Assembly: GCA_030762175.1 (NCBI GenBank)
Contig: CM060843.1
Span: 117,186,869 to 117,250,868 of the forward strand
Length of the DNA: 64,000 bases
From: Metallyticus violacea
Lineage: Eukaryota; Arthropoda; Insecta; Mantodea; Metallyticidae
Direction of reading: 5' to 3'
Shown here: positions 11,426-23,215 of the stretch, piece by piece
How the letters are laid out: every line of letters begins with the position of its first letter
Position numbering within the stretch: the first letter of the stretch is position 1
Program-made: the position numbers and the translations under genes
The notes under the pieces: generated by a model
Told to the model about the DNA's origin: nothing
The model's database searches: none
The model's input: only the letters and a program-made list of their open reading frames with translations

Positions 11426-13021
11426 GAGGAGTAAAGAACCGAAATATTTTGTTCTTTTTTTCCTTGATAAGCCATTAGCAGTACTTGCCGTTTTCGGTGC
11501 TAAAGCTGTGTATTAAACGTTTTCATTACTTTTATCCTCTTCTTGTTTGTTCTTACAGCGATTCCTTTCTTGTCTTTGATTTTTGATCTGTCAGTAAATT
11601 ATAAAGAATTGAAAAAGTTGCCGGTAATTACATTCCATCCTTTCTTGAGGTGAGACGTTCATTAGTTGCATTTTGACATTTTCATATTTCCCAAGGTACG
11701 GGATTTTCGACACTTAAAACGCCAGAGCAAACTTATCTATGGCCATGTTGATCGAATTATATATGTATATTAAAGCCCAGACATTTAATTATTTCTGAAA
11801 ATATTTATTCCTATTTTTGACAAAGAGAGAATGACTCTATATTGTAGAAAATCGTATCTAAACGTGCAATATCAGAGTTGATAATAAAGTAATAATAAAT
11901 AAATAACGTTGATTAGAACATTGATCAAAGTTGATTTAATCCTGGTTTTAAGTGACCAAATGTGATCAATTTTTTTTTCGAAATAGGACAAATAACATGT
12001 CATGCGAAACTTAACAATTAGTCTTAATTAATTTAAAGTCAAGCAGATTTCAGAGTTGCTACAATTCATGAAGAGGTTAATTCTTATATTTTTGTTATAA
12101 GCAGCAACTGACAACCTTAAGTTCATCAATATTGGTAGTGGCTGTCAGTGAGCATAGAAAATGAGTAATTTGAACTCTGGCGCATACGCTGTATTTCTCT
12201 CCTTTTTATTTAACGTTAATACGACATTTTTACGGCATCCTCCCGTCCATGTAGCGCAAATTTAGAAAACGCGCCAAGAAATGCATCCTAATGTGACCGG
12301 GAAAAATATCGTCATTTACGGGTTAAGAGTTATGCAAAATGTAAATTTATAGTAACAAAAAGATAAGTAAACGTACAATTCTCAACTAGAATGCGTTGAA
12401 TGTTGCCATGGACATACAAAATTCAAGGTTTTAATGGCAAAGCAAATGCAATGTAAGAGAAAAATTAATAACATTACGTGTTGCCTTCAATTTGAAGATG
12501 GAAAGAAATTTAATGGCACAGCACAATAAGAAAGTGATATAAATGTGCTTACCTTGCAATTACAGATAATTAAACTAAAATATTTATGTAATATAATAAT
12601 AAGACACCTTTCATTGAAAATGGTACGTAATATAACAAATGCCGTGGTAAGTGCATGGAGCGGAGGAAGAAGAAAAGTTACCATATACTTTTTGTAGTTG
12701 ACTGAAACTCGAGTTCACTCTGTAGTCAAGAGGCACACTCGCAGTAAGGCTATGGTGTCATCATGCTAGACGCTTCCACATTAATCTCGATCAATCAAAA
12801 GAACACGAGGAGTCGGTTACAGTATGGAAGGAAGAGAAACAGGAATTTGGCACATAGCAGCAGATCGAACCGGACAAAGGGGGCACAAAATGAAGGCCGT
12901 TACCAAGATTAAATTTGTAATACATATAAAAAATTAAATCACGTAGATTAAGAAAATGAGGCTTTATAAATACTGGGAGTAGCAAAATTACACACACTAA
13001 AATCATAAAACTAAATGTAAA
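11426..13021. other. No gene seen
   Basis: AT-rich. A minus-strand AAG|GTAAGC donor-like site occurs at about 12557, but the sequence before it has stops in the frames I read, so I do not call an exon. Confidence 0.45.
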
Positions 13022-13057
13022 GTAACGCCCGTTTTTACTACTGAGACACCACAGGCG
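13022..13057 (-). repeat. SINE-A 3' tail fragment
   Basis: Reversed: CGCCTGTGGTGTCTCAGTAG then AAAAACGGGCGTTAC. Only the tail is present. Confidence 0.7.
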
Positions 13058-13338
13058 TAAAAGTGGAGATTGAAAAGTCTGAAAGCAATATGAATACCCT
13101 CTTCCCAAGAAAAGTCCTAGATCAATTTCAGAGGAAGTAATATTTTTACATGTTGCGTTTCCTTGCCCTCGTCCTCATTACCGAGCAATTTCACGCATCA
13201 TCATGACAGCCAAGCATCAATCTATTTACAGTCACAACGTCCATTGATGATACACAAAATTAAATTTGTGGGTTATTTATTCAGTTGGGTGATTTGTCCA
13301 AAATTTTCGACAATAATGCCTTGCTACTACACATGTAG

Positions 13339-13387
<49 letters not shown>

Positions 13388-14581
13388 TGGTTAAGATTCC
13401 TTGATGTAATTGGTTCCGTTTTAAAAATCATGTTCTGAAGCTCAATCTGTGATGTAGATTTTGAGACCCCACTACATCTCAAAGGCAGGCTTCCCGTACC
13501 TACTTGTTCCTTATTTACATTTATTTTTTGTTCTAAGTGACTAAGTTTCATTTGAATATTTTAGCGTTCTTAAGCAAATTTATAATGCATTCGTTTTGTA
13601 ATGTTTAAACCATTAAATACAAATAAATGAAGCTAAGCTGTTTAGTTTAAAAAAACCAATTTCAGCGACATTTAAAACTGTGTATGTGCGTTTTAGGAAT
13701 AGAAGCATACAATGTAATCGACGCTTTTTCAAAACATATAATCTATTAATGTTTGAAATGTCATCGTTTTTCTATTCACATTATTCTAAAAATAAAAATA
13801 AATAGTTAAATTACCTGTCTATTATTGCCTATTATATTTTATATTCGTACGTATCGTTATAATGCATACTTATTATTCGATCTTACCCTCGAGCGTAATG
13901 AGTTGATTTTTATAGTAAACATTTTCATTTTAAAAGAATTAAATATTAAAAAGGAACAATTTGTTACAGTACAGGAGGAGTTGAAATAGATAGCTACATT
14001 TTCTGTGCGAATAGATCATATTATCAATGTATGTGCCAATGTGAAGGAAGTTCATTTTTTTTTTTTTCAGAAAAATCTTTTTCCGACATGTTTAGCACGC
14101 TTTGTTGGGTAATTATTGACATAGTATGGTGATGTTTATCCACATTGATACAGCATGCAATAAAGTACTGATATTGTTCTGAAGATTTCAATAGTAAATT
14201 TAATTTCGTGTAAATTAAATTTAAAACTTCACTAATTTGAAGCCCCAATGCTAATAAAATGCTCAAAACATTTTTCAATTTACTATTTTACCAAAATAAG
14301 AGATGTAATATCTGATCAAAAAGATGTCACTCAATTTCAGCTTTACTTTCTTGCACCCAGATTTTGTGTTTTAACATACACACCTTAGCCAGTTAAATGT
14401 TAAAGACCAGAAAGATCTCAAGTCATGAAGTTACAAGGTGATTTTTCTTGTGTGAGATTCTATAAAATGCAAATACTTATGTTGGTTATAAACTTAACTA
14501 AGAAAGAAGTGGCTAAAATATTTATTCATTAAGAAAAGAAAAAAAGAAAACTTCTGGCTACATTGAGTTGCTTACAGCAAC
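13058..14581. other. No gene seen; TA microsatellite inside
   Basis: AT-rich spacer holding the (TA)n tract at 13342-13384. No supported coding sequence. Confidence 0.5.
13342..13384. repeat. (TA)n microsatellite
   Basis: About 21 uninterrupted TA units. Confidence 0.97.
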
Positions 14582-15095
14582 CAAGCGGGATAGTTCAGGT
14601 GGTAAGGTTGAGACTCACATTCAGGAGATCGCGGGCTCAATCTCTTGAGATCGGCCTCTTTAACTTTGGGATTCTTCTTGGTTTCCCCTGGTCATTTAAG
14701 TAAACGTTGGGATGGGTCATTCCACCATTTCATATAATTTCATTGCGTTGGTTGTGTTACAGGGTTAGGGATATCAGGGCGAGTTGGGCTGGTGCAGTGT
14801 GACCGTGGATTGCGTTTATGGTTTCTGCTTCGGGTATGGAAGCGACGCTTCTGAGGAACTTGAACTTCTTGGAGGGGGGGGGGGAGGATGACTCCGCCGA
14901 CATCCCGTGCTCTACGTCGAAACAATAATAAGAACCCGTCTGTGTCTGCGCTTCGCCGCCCATAGGTCCTGGCCGACTGGTATCTCCTTCATTTCACCAG
15001 GAGATGTAACCTCTGGGGGCTTGGCACAAACGGCCAGCCTTTGAGCAAGGCTGAAATATCGAAATACACTCCTCCGACCCTAACAATCTAGTGAG
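14582..15095 (+). mobile_element. SINE-D copy
   Basis: Second copy of the family at 10311. Shared blocks are AAGCGGGATAGTTCAGGTGG (A-box-like), CGCGGGCTCAATCTC (B-box-like), TCTTGGTTTCCCCTGGTCAT, GAGTTGGGCTGGTGCAG, GTGGATTGCG, TTTCTGCTTCGGGTATGG, CCCATAGGTCCTGGC, and GAGCAAGGCTGAAATATCG. It contains an 11-G run at 14874-14884. Both copies are plus strand and about 4.3 kb apart. It is noncoding; the short frames on either strand are chance. Confidence 0.7.
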
Positions 15096-16033
15096 TTCCA
15101 ACATGCATAGCAATGAGCATTGTTCTTTCCTCTCCACTTGCATTTAATTCCGCTGCAATTTTAGTACCTTAAGCCTTGATTTATTTCTGGAACTAAGATT
15201 ACAGTTGTTGAGCTGATTATTTATGTTTCATTTGCAAGATACACTTGAGGAACATTCAGCAGTAATCTTGAGGAAAACAACGTTGTCACGTCTCGGAAAT
15301 TTCTTTCGGTTCATGTTTAGTGCTAATAGAGGCCGAGCGCGAAAATGACAATTCATTTATTCGTTTTTATGAATTTATAATTGTTCTGAATAATGCGAGA
15401 AACAAGAAATATTCATAATTTCCGCTTAATCTTTAATATATGAAAATAACACTGGCAACACTGGTGGAATGCCAGGCATTACTGGCAGGTGTTACTGTTT
15501 AGACGCAAGCGATAAGCTAGACACTCAGAACTTGTGGGGTGGGTCGAAGTTATCACAGTTTGTCCTGCACTTTACCATTATGATTACTACTAGTGATAAG
15601 TATAGCTGCCGGTTTTCTGCACTGGAAGTAGTTAAGTATTCAAATGTGCAGTGAAAAGATAGGGAAAAGTGCAAAGTAAAGTTGATAAAGGTAATGTCGT
15701 ATTATGGAATAATGAATTAATAATTTGCAATGAATGATTTGTTATTTTCAGTGATTTATTTTGTTTTTAATTTGTGACCGCTTTGTTTTGCATTGCTTTG
15801 AGGCGACTGAGACAAATAACTGGTATGGAATGTTGCATTGTACTGCCTGAAATCGAATCATGGCTTGGTAAAGTCGCTGAAAGTAGCATGAGAGTGATAA
15901 AGTTAGATGTGCATGTTTAGTCATAGTGTGCAAATGTGAGATACACTTCGTAGTTACTGGTGGAAATATTTTAATTTGTTGCATTGCATGAGGTATTGAA
16001 GGAAAATGGAGTACACAATAGCTGGTAGACTCA
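15096..16033. other. No gene seen
   Basis: No supported gene. Coding-like but broken frames run into the transposase fossil that follows. Confidence 0.4.
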
Positions 16034-16393
16034 ATGAAAAAATATCAGACCGCATTTGTGAGAAAATTCACTAGCAAAGCAAATTCGGCGGAAAAGCTCG
16101 TGGACAATGGAAGAGTTCTGGATGTTCATGGTGAGCATTTTGAAGATGTGATTGTTTCGAACGATTTCTGGCCACCGAGTTCTGCTGACCCGCCTAAATT
16201 TTTCCTCTGGAGCGATTTAAAACAAATTGTAATTTGCCAACTACTTTGCAATATGCAGAAACTGAAAACACAATTGGAAGCAAAGTTATTGCTATCTAGC
16301 AGCCCACTTTTTGCTAACCTGCAATACCATGATTTGGGCGTACATAAATGCAGGAATGGTGAAGGTTTAATTATTTACATACACATTAATTAA
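16034..16393 (+). pseudogene. DDE transposase fossil (DUF4817/mariner-like), C-terminal part
   Basis: A 119-codon open frame whose middle reads VIVSNDFWPPSSADPP then KFFLWSDLK, followed by a KLKTQLE helix and a final HKCRNGEG. This resembles the end of the DDE domain in this superfamily (WPPRSPDLTP-DFFLWGYLK... then C-x-x-x-GGHF). The Asp of SPDLTP has decayed (SSADPP), and the catalytic first part is absent, with only a short unrelated or badly decayed N-terminal segment before it. Homology is inferred from pattern only. Confidence 0.45.
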
Positions 16394-18385
16394 AATATAT
16401 AATAATTATTGTTCAAATTATTCAAAAAGGGGATACGTATAAATATTTATTCTTTGTCGTAAACAACTCATGTACCTCTTTAAGCCAAAGGAACAGGAAC
16501 TGGGGAAAAAAAAAATGTTTTCTCTAAAGTTGTGAAAGCCCTACAGGTACATCACATACAAGTCAGAAGAACATGACATCTAAATAGCACACCTTTGTCA
16601 ATCAAATTGCTGCAGCAAGAGAGACTAAAACATATTGGTAACAAAACTAAAAGTTGTGGATAAAAGCTCAAAATTGGCTAAAACGATAAAATTTGAGCTC
16701 CTCTGAGTTTAAAACTACAACTTTAGATAAGCTTTTCAGTTATGTTTAAGAAATTGTTTTTGTTTGGACAAAGTGACATCGAGTTTATACTATGAAACTA
16801 CTGTTGAAATGTTAATGGAATGTAAGAATCTGATAATTTAATTGCGCCTCAACTACAGATTATGTATCTGTTTCTCTGGAACAGAGTTCATAAATGTGTT
16901 CTGGGAGCTTTAGATATGAAAGTAACGAATTTGCTCAACAACAGATTTGCTTCAGCAGATAATTTAATTTGTTGAAAGGTTTAATTTACAGCTGTAGATT
17001 AAAAAAAAATGTAGCTTCCAATCCCAGGTACTGCGAGCACTTTAAGAGGATGAAACGATCATCATCGGAATGCAGATCAAAGGAGCTTATCTCTTTTTAG
17101 GTGCACCGAAAGTTTAAAAGGATTAGATGTAAACCGGCTGTAAGCGCCAACTCGAAGCAAACCCCCAGCCTTATCCGCCCTGAAGTTCTTTCTGAAAGCT
17201 TAGCCTGTTATGGCTGCTTAAGTTAAATTATTATTCACCACAGTTCTGTCCACATTAACATTTTAAAGTAAAACAAGACAAAATCCTTTTAAAAATTAAT
17301 GGAGTTCAAAAGGAGCGCAACAAAGACAGAGAAAGAGAAATGGAGGGAAAGAGAGAAGCATATTTTGCAGGCCTGAATACTTCTGCAAAACTGTAGTTTT
17401 TTATTTTAAATATGTATAAATAATATTTACAGCTACAATTGAAATGAAGTAAAGGAGTTACACAAACAGCATATTCTAAAACGTTTGCCAATAAAATTAT
17501 ATGCACCTTTTACAGGCTAGTAGCCGATATACCGCGATATCGGATAAGGTTTATAACTAAAACCTGCTATTTCCTAGAGTTTCATTACAACTGTCAAATT
17601 CTTCATTGTATTTGCTTTGCTTCTGGATTTTTGTTTTCTTATTACTCCTTATCACATTTCATCAAATGCGCATTATAAATTTATTATACCTATATAAAAT
17701 ATAAAACTGCATTACAATTACTAATGTACATTTTGTATAGCATAATGTAATTATATTTTTATCAATTACATTGCGTCCATTTTAATATAAATTCTGTACA
17801 ATTCTACAATCATGTTTAATGTTTTTATCATCAGTTTTCCAAGATCTTGTACATTATATAAAAGTCTTGGTCTTTGGGCAACAACCGTGTCATGTATGTA
17901 AAATTATTATTTCGTACGAGTTGCAGCTGTCCATTATCTAGGCAGGTACACGATGAAGTGAAGATCTAAGCCTTTTATTGATTTGCGTTGTGTTTACGTG
18001 TCCCTTTGCGATCAACCATGAAGAGTCTGGTCTCTTCATGCACACAATCACAGATTAGCTTTGCTATTAGAGGTGTCTCTTTTGAAAATATTGCTGTGTT
18101 TTGTAATTTCTATTTCTACCTTTCGTAAAAATTCATGGAGGATGTAAATATTTGTATTTTGTCTAAACCAATGGGGTGTTGAGTTTCAATCACCTGATTA
18201 GCTTTGCTGATGATTCAGCGTGATGATTTGTTGTTTTACTATTATGTTCTTTTAACCTTGTGAGTAATATGAAACAATTCCTCCAACCCACTCCCACTAA
18301 AATATAATTATTATGCATATTTAAGCAGATCCAATCATCAAGCCTTAGCATTTTAATTAGTAATATAAATATTATATATGCTTAC
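16394..18385. other. No gene seen
   Basis: AT-rich sequence with no recognised repeat or gene before the candidate exon. Confidence 0.5.
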
Positions 18386-18453
18386 CTTATAAACTGTAAA
18401 TCCAACGTAAGAATTGTAAATAGAGAAGGCCATTGGTGTTTCCGTTGCAGTAA
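18386..18453 (-). CDS. Candidate internal exon of an unidentified host gene
   Basis: On the minus strand a pyrimidine-rich tract ends in ACTCTTTCAG, a good 3' splice site. A 68-nt segment follows and ends TATAAG directly before GTAAGC, a consensus 5' splice site. Two frames are open across it. With two leading bases from a previous codon it reads TATETPMAFSIYNSYVGFTV followed by YK and ends on a codon boundary. The segment is more GC-balanced than its flanks and resembles no transposon part I know. I do not recognise the protein; the aromatic, hydrophobic run would suit a membrane segment. No partner exons could be identified, so this rests on splice signals and an open frame only. Confidence 0.3.
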
Positions 18454-18686
18454 CTGAAAGAGTCAACAGGGCAATAAAATCATAAAATCTATTGAAAAGA
18501 GGGAAACTGAAAATCGCATGCGGAGCCCCTTTTTCTTCTTTTTAAAGGATTTTCTTAGCAGGGAAATTAAACGCAAATCACCCTGGGGGGGGGGGGCTTT
18601 GACCCCTACCGACTGTAGTACCGTTAGTTTTTTAATATATAAAATACTAACGTATTACTTAAGACTTTAAAAAAATAGTGAATGGT

Positions 18687-19522
18687 AGGTACGGCAGGTG
18701 AAATTGAACTAGCCAATGGAAAACGTATGTTTGAATTTTTAAAGAAAGGCGCTAGACTTGCGCGTGCCTTTTTTGGCGTCTCCATCTAATTATTTTGATT
18801 TGAATTGAATATATACAGGAGACAGTCACTGGAGCATTCAATTTTCAGCAGACAGTTTTGAAGTCCATCATGCCGCGAGATACATTCAGTCGATTTACTC
18901 ATTTCAGTTCGACTCAGTTAAGCAGTTTGCAGTACTCGTCTGTAAGTATCATACCCGGAAATTAAGTTTATACTCAAAATAGCCAAGTCTATCATAAATT
19001 TCGACATAACTAAACTACGCAACTATATATTATTTCACACGACGAGCTCATTTACACTAATGAATTCCTCTCCCTGTCCTGTTGAGTCCCAATCAACAAA
19101 AGAGCGGAATCACTTCGAGATATTGTTGTCGTTGAAGCGTAGGCAACTAATTTTTTTTATTTGGTTTATTTAAGAACGCTCTTTAATATCTCAGGTCATC
19201 AGCTTTCCATTCAAATCAGGGCGTGAAACGGCTGACAAAATTTGCTCAGAGGTCTCTAAGCGTAGGCAACAACACCGAAGCAACGACCTATAAGCAATCT
19301 ACGAAACCACTTCAAAATTGACATCGCTAAGTGAGGCCATTCAACGTCAACAGATGGCTTCGAGATCGGTGTCCAACCTGGGGTACGTAGTCGGAGCCAT
19401 ACCAAAATTTGGCCACCAAACCGCTTCATAATTTGACTCATCAATGTAGGAGCCAACAACATCCCACGACAAAATTGCTTCAATTAGTCTCCTGTATCTC
19501 ACCCATAGCACCTGCCGTACCT
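18687..19522. repeat. Perfect 14-bp inverted repeat flanking about 0.8 kb
   Basis: AGGTACGGCAGGTG at 18687-18700 recurs reversed at 19509-19522. The enclosed DNA has a TATA-like ATATATACAGGAG at about 18813 and contains the inserted SINE-B tail at 19148. It could be the ends of a DNA element or chance. No target duplication was found. Confidence 0.3.
19148..19257 (-). mobile_element. SINE-B tail-only insertion with target-site duplication
   Basis: A 110-bp piece flanked by a perfect 13-bp duplication, AAGCGTAGGCAAC at 19135-19147 and 19258-19270. Reversed it reads GAGACCTCTGAGCAAATTTT, then GTCAGCCGTTTCACGCC, CTGATGACCTGAGATATTAA, AGAGCG and TAAATAAACC, i.e. only the 3' part of SINE-B. The exact duplication shows it inserted in this short form by target-primed reverse transcription rather than being eroded later. 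Confidence 0.92.
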
Positions 19523-20238
19523 GTGTGAACAGCTGCAACGTTACCGAAACAGCAGCAAACATGACACGATTGTCGCCCGATGACCAAAATTTTATATCAT
19601 CAGCCAGTTAAATTTCTGTGCTTAAAGTGAACTTTTATTAATAATTAAATGTAATATTATAGATATAAATAAAAATAAATACCAATTTTTCTACTACTTG
19701 AATAGAAGATTCCTCCAATATAAGTGTATTCTAAATTATTGCATATTCCTAGCATCATGAGCAACAATTAATGTTCTATTTTTGTTAATCCTAGCTCTTA
19801 GGAACATTATAGCAAATGTTAAATATTGTAGGAAAGAATATCCGCAGGTCTTCTACTTGAATTTAATGTACTAGTTAACTATTTAATATTTATTTACTTT
19901 CAAAATTTTAGAATCTATAGCATTGACAACACTTGTAAGATTTTGTTTAAAATTGCAATATATATATATATACATATTGTTTATTTGGAAGCTAATTATT
20001 TTAGTTAGGTATTAATATACTAATTTTAAGATATGAATTTTTAAAACTGGAGTTTTACATGTATTGTTATTGTCTCAAGTTTGGCAAGTGTTTATTATTA
20101 CCAACTGCTTCTCCCATCTTGAGATTTCTCATCCTGATTCATCATAACTGTAAGCAATGCTACTCATAAAAATATTTCAATGTGTTAATTATTTTTATTT
20201 GTGCGTTTTAATTGAAAAGCAACTTTTTTATATTATAT
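19523..20238. other. No gene seen
   Basis: AT-rich; includes a short (TA)n at about 19958-19972. Confidence 0.5.
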
Positions 20239-20330
20239 ACCAAGGGTGCCAAAAATGCATTCACATTTTCACAGTAGATATCTATTTGATATATTTCAAA
20301 GTTGTACCGAAAAACAACAGTAATGTGTAG

Positions 20331-20510
20331 TATGATGTTCTGTAAACAGATGTGACTCGCATACATTATGACAGCATTGCTATGTGACAGGAAAGTCAAC
20401 AATGAACAAATGAAGTCAAAATTATCGTGTGATGTTCTGTAAATGGATGTTAATCACATTACGTTATGCTAGCGTTGCTACAACAAAAAGGAGCCAGGAT
20501 TGTCGTTTGA
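20331..20510 (+). repeat. Two-unit diverged tandem duplication
   Basis: TATGATGTTCTGTAAACAGA at 20331 and TGTGATGTTCTGTAAATGGA at 20431 begin two related units of about 80-100 bp. Both then carry a CATTATG/CGTTATG segment and end in GAAGTCAAAATTATCG or GGAGCCAGGATTGTCG. It lies in the leader of the deleted transposon, just before its coding remnant. Confidence 0.6.
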
Positions 20511-20666
20511 ACAACGGAAAGCAATTGTGAAGTGGTATGGAAAACCGGTAATGTTGTTGAAGTTCAAAAGCAATGGAGACGTGTGTGCAGAACAGGAGTA
20601 ACAATTGCACGCATTCGAGACAAATTTGAGACTCAGGATACCGTATGCGATGTTGTTAATCGTTTT
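20500..20666 (+). pseudogene. DUF4817-type transposase N-terminal remnant
   Basis: Reads LSFEQRKAIVKWYGK, then after a one-base shift GNVVEVQKQWRRVCRTG, TIARIRDKFETQDTVCDV. This is the helix-turn-helix DNA-binding domain typical of the insect DDE family annotated as DUF4817 (pattern EQR-A-I-V-K-W-Y...RIRDKFE-x-x-G-TV-D-V). One frameshift and the loss of all downstream sequence make it nonfunctional. Confidence 0.7.
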
Positions 20667-20751
20667 CTGTTTGTATCAATACAGCTTTGTTATGTTAACA
20701 CAGTTTTTGCTTTACTTGAAGCGTGTATCATGTTTGGCATCCTCTGTGTAA

Positions 20752-22884
20752 TAAATATATGTATTTTATAGTTAATTATTTAATCGGGTAATATATTTGC
20801 TTTAGATGTTAAACAATTGTTTTCGTAATCTTAAAAGTAGCACACGCTATGAGTACATTTAATTTCACTCCTTTGGTAACATCGACTGCGATTTTGGACA
20901 TTTTACAAGAATATTTACTGGAACCAGAGCATTTAAATGGCAATAACTGCAGCTACATGCAATAGGGTAATTTTTAATTGGAGTGACCTAGTGTAGAAAG
21001 TAAACACTTAAGGACCACTCTCAGGATATAACGATAACTGTCCAGGAATCCTCAGCGGTTGATTGGCGGAAGGAACAAGTATTCAAAAGATAAGACAAGC
21101 GGAAGCGGTTCCAACCACAGGGTTAAGTGAGGGATGCAAAGAACTCCGGCTAACTTTGTAGAGGAGGGGGCTTCAAAATTAATTTCCCTCTCCAAAGTAA
21201 GGTATACCCACGATAGGTAAGGTTGGCATGTAAAACATCGGTATACAAACATTCGGTCCAAGAGATTAGAATCAATCAAAAGTATGTGTAAACAATTTGG
21301 AATTGAAGACTTATACATAAAGTGCCAGAGAATCCAATACAACAGAATTTAAAACAAACTACGGTCACAGAGGATTAGAATGCATGTAATAACGGGGGAA
21401 AATGTTAAGATATTACGTGAATAAAGATTACTTTACGGTTTACTCAGGAACGAATAAGCGTCAAAGCGCTTTAGTTATAAAGCTTTTCCGCTTACGTGTG
21501 TTTTCGTCTTGTCTTGTCTAAAGAGCGTATCGCATACAAAGTATGGGCTACGTCCATACTTCTACCCGCTTCCTCCTTTGTCATCTTCTTGAACTTCCTC
21601 AGCATGTTCCCTACCAATCTCGCATAAGTTTAGGTACATTCGTTCGTGAAAGTGCTGGCTAAAGTGAAGCTATATTTCTTATTATAAATAAAATAGAAAT
21701 AATCTTATACAGAGGTAAAAAATATGACATTAATAAAATAAACAGGATAGCATATCTGTACATTTACACAACTCTTCCTTATAAACTTATACTGGCAACA
21801 ATAAAAATATTATAATGCAAAACACCAGAAGTTGAATTTATATATAAAATCAGCATTTTGGAAACACATGAAATTTCTGGGTGCTTTTAACTCGTGTAGG
21901 AAATAATCAGTAATAATAATCATTAAATAATTAAAATAAAAGCTTAAAATATTAGAAGAAGAAAAAGTAGATACCTTTTCAGATTATCTACTATCCCCAA
22001 GTTTACCATTCGCCAGACATTTAAAAAGAGCTTAAACATAAATTTCAATATATTTATATTTATTTTGGCATATGTGAGTTCAATAACGAAAATTATTATT
22101 ATTATTATTATTATTATTATTGTTATTATTATTATTATTAATAATAACAATAATAATAGTAATAACAACCTGTATTACAGAGATACGGGGAAAAAATTCT
22201 GTATTTCATCAAACTTCCCTTCTGTAAGAACATGATTCTTGTCAATGAGAGATTCTGTCTCTTGGAACTTTTTAACAAGAGGTCCACGATTGCTAGAATA
22301 TTTTCTTGCGAATGGTCTTACCACTTCTCTACAAGAATCAGTTTTCGTAATACATAAAAAACGTCTAATTCGCTAACAAAACCATCCTCAATATAAATAT
22401 AAACTGGTACCTGCACATGCATTGTATGCCTTGACCACTGACTCATCCTAGTACACAGCTGCGTGCTGCACACTGAAATAACTGAAAAGCACTTTACTGT
22501 ATGTATCATGGAGTATTTCCAATCATTGACGCCACGTTTAGACTTGAATTTTTCAATGCACTATTCTCATGAAAATTAACTTGGAACAGATCATGTAATC
22601 TGAAAATGCAATCCAATTCTTCTCTGCAGTTAAACAAAAGATGTAACCTAAAAATAAAATAAAAAGTTGCTCGCAGAAAAGACACAGTTCGGCATCACTT
22701 CGACTTGTTTACTTAGCAGGAGCAGAAAATACAAAAAAGGACTGATCTGATTACTGGCTTCCTCGACATCTCAATGGTGAGTTACTCAATTGGTCAGCTT
22801 CTCCGTAGTCACTTTATACTTACAAGGAACACTATCGAGCTCGAACAAAGAAAACCACATCAAAATTATAGATAATATGTACAC
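20752..22884. other. No gene seen; ATT/AAT microsatellite inside
   Basis: No supported gene. A coding-like minus-strand stretch near 21570-21640 (VGNMLRKFKKMTKEEAG) is short and unassigned. The microsatellite at 22091-22166 is listed separately. Confidence 0.45.
22091..22166. repeat. (ATT)n followed by (AAT)n
   Basis: An interrupted ATT tract runs directly into an AAT tract. The two halves are self-complementary and could fold back. Confidence 0.92.
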
Positions 22885-23215
22885 AGTCAGGCATTTATAG
22901 TGTTGCGGCCATTTCCTCCTAAACGAAGGGAAAAATAAAAAATACTTCCGACAAAATTTGAAGTGATCTTAGGGGGACATAAGATAGTGGCCTTAACTCG
23001 TCCTTGAAATGCCACTCTCAAGGTCATTAAAGGCCACATTAGTTTTTTCAAATGGAATGGGGTATTTTCTTTTCCGGATATGGAAAGAGCATTCAATTTT
23101 CAGCATAAAAATTCTAGAACATATGTCAGCATTGAGTGATAGATGATGTGATGTTGGACAAATAAGACAGCAAATGCTTTTCACTCAATTTCACTTTACT
23201 GACATCAAGTTACGC
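22885..23215 (-). repeat. Unclassified dispersed repeat, copy 1
   Basis: Reversed, it shares ordered blocks with 24825-25155: GAGTGAAAAGCATTTGCTGT, TTATTTGTCCAA, CTATCAC, TGCTCTTTCCATATCCG, AAAAGAAAATACCCCATT, CACTTCAAATTTTGTC and AAATGGCCGCAACACTATAA. Both copies can be read in a related broken frame (CSFHIRKRKYPIPFEK here), so a decayed coding element is possible. I do not recognise the family. Confidence 0.7.

Larger units (their letters stand above)
20239..20751 (+). mobile_element. Internally deleted DUF4817-type DDE transposon
   Basis: About 510 bp bounded by TA and imperfect inverted ends: CAAGGGTGCCAAAAATGCAT on the left, and on the right, reversed, CAGAGGATGCCAAACATGAT. Inside, a remnant of the N-terminal transposase domain runs at 20500-20666. 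The catalytic domain is missing and the sequence goes straight to the right end. This is the usual form of a non-autonomous deletion derivative that could once have been moved in trans by full-length relatives. Confidence 0.6.

Noticed and set aside
12557..12578. Minus-strand AAG|GTAAGC donor-like site
   Set aside because: The only acceptor nearby would leave a 22-nt exon and the frames upstream contain stops.
19256..19562. Minus-strand frames of 71-75 codons
   Set aside because: They overlap the SINE-B duplication site and the inverted repeat and show no family motif; I could not tell them from chance.
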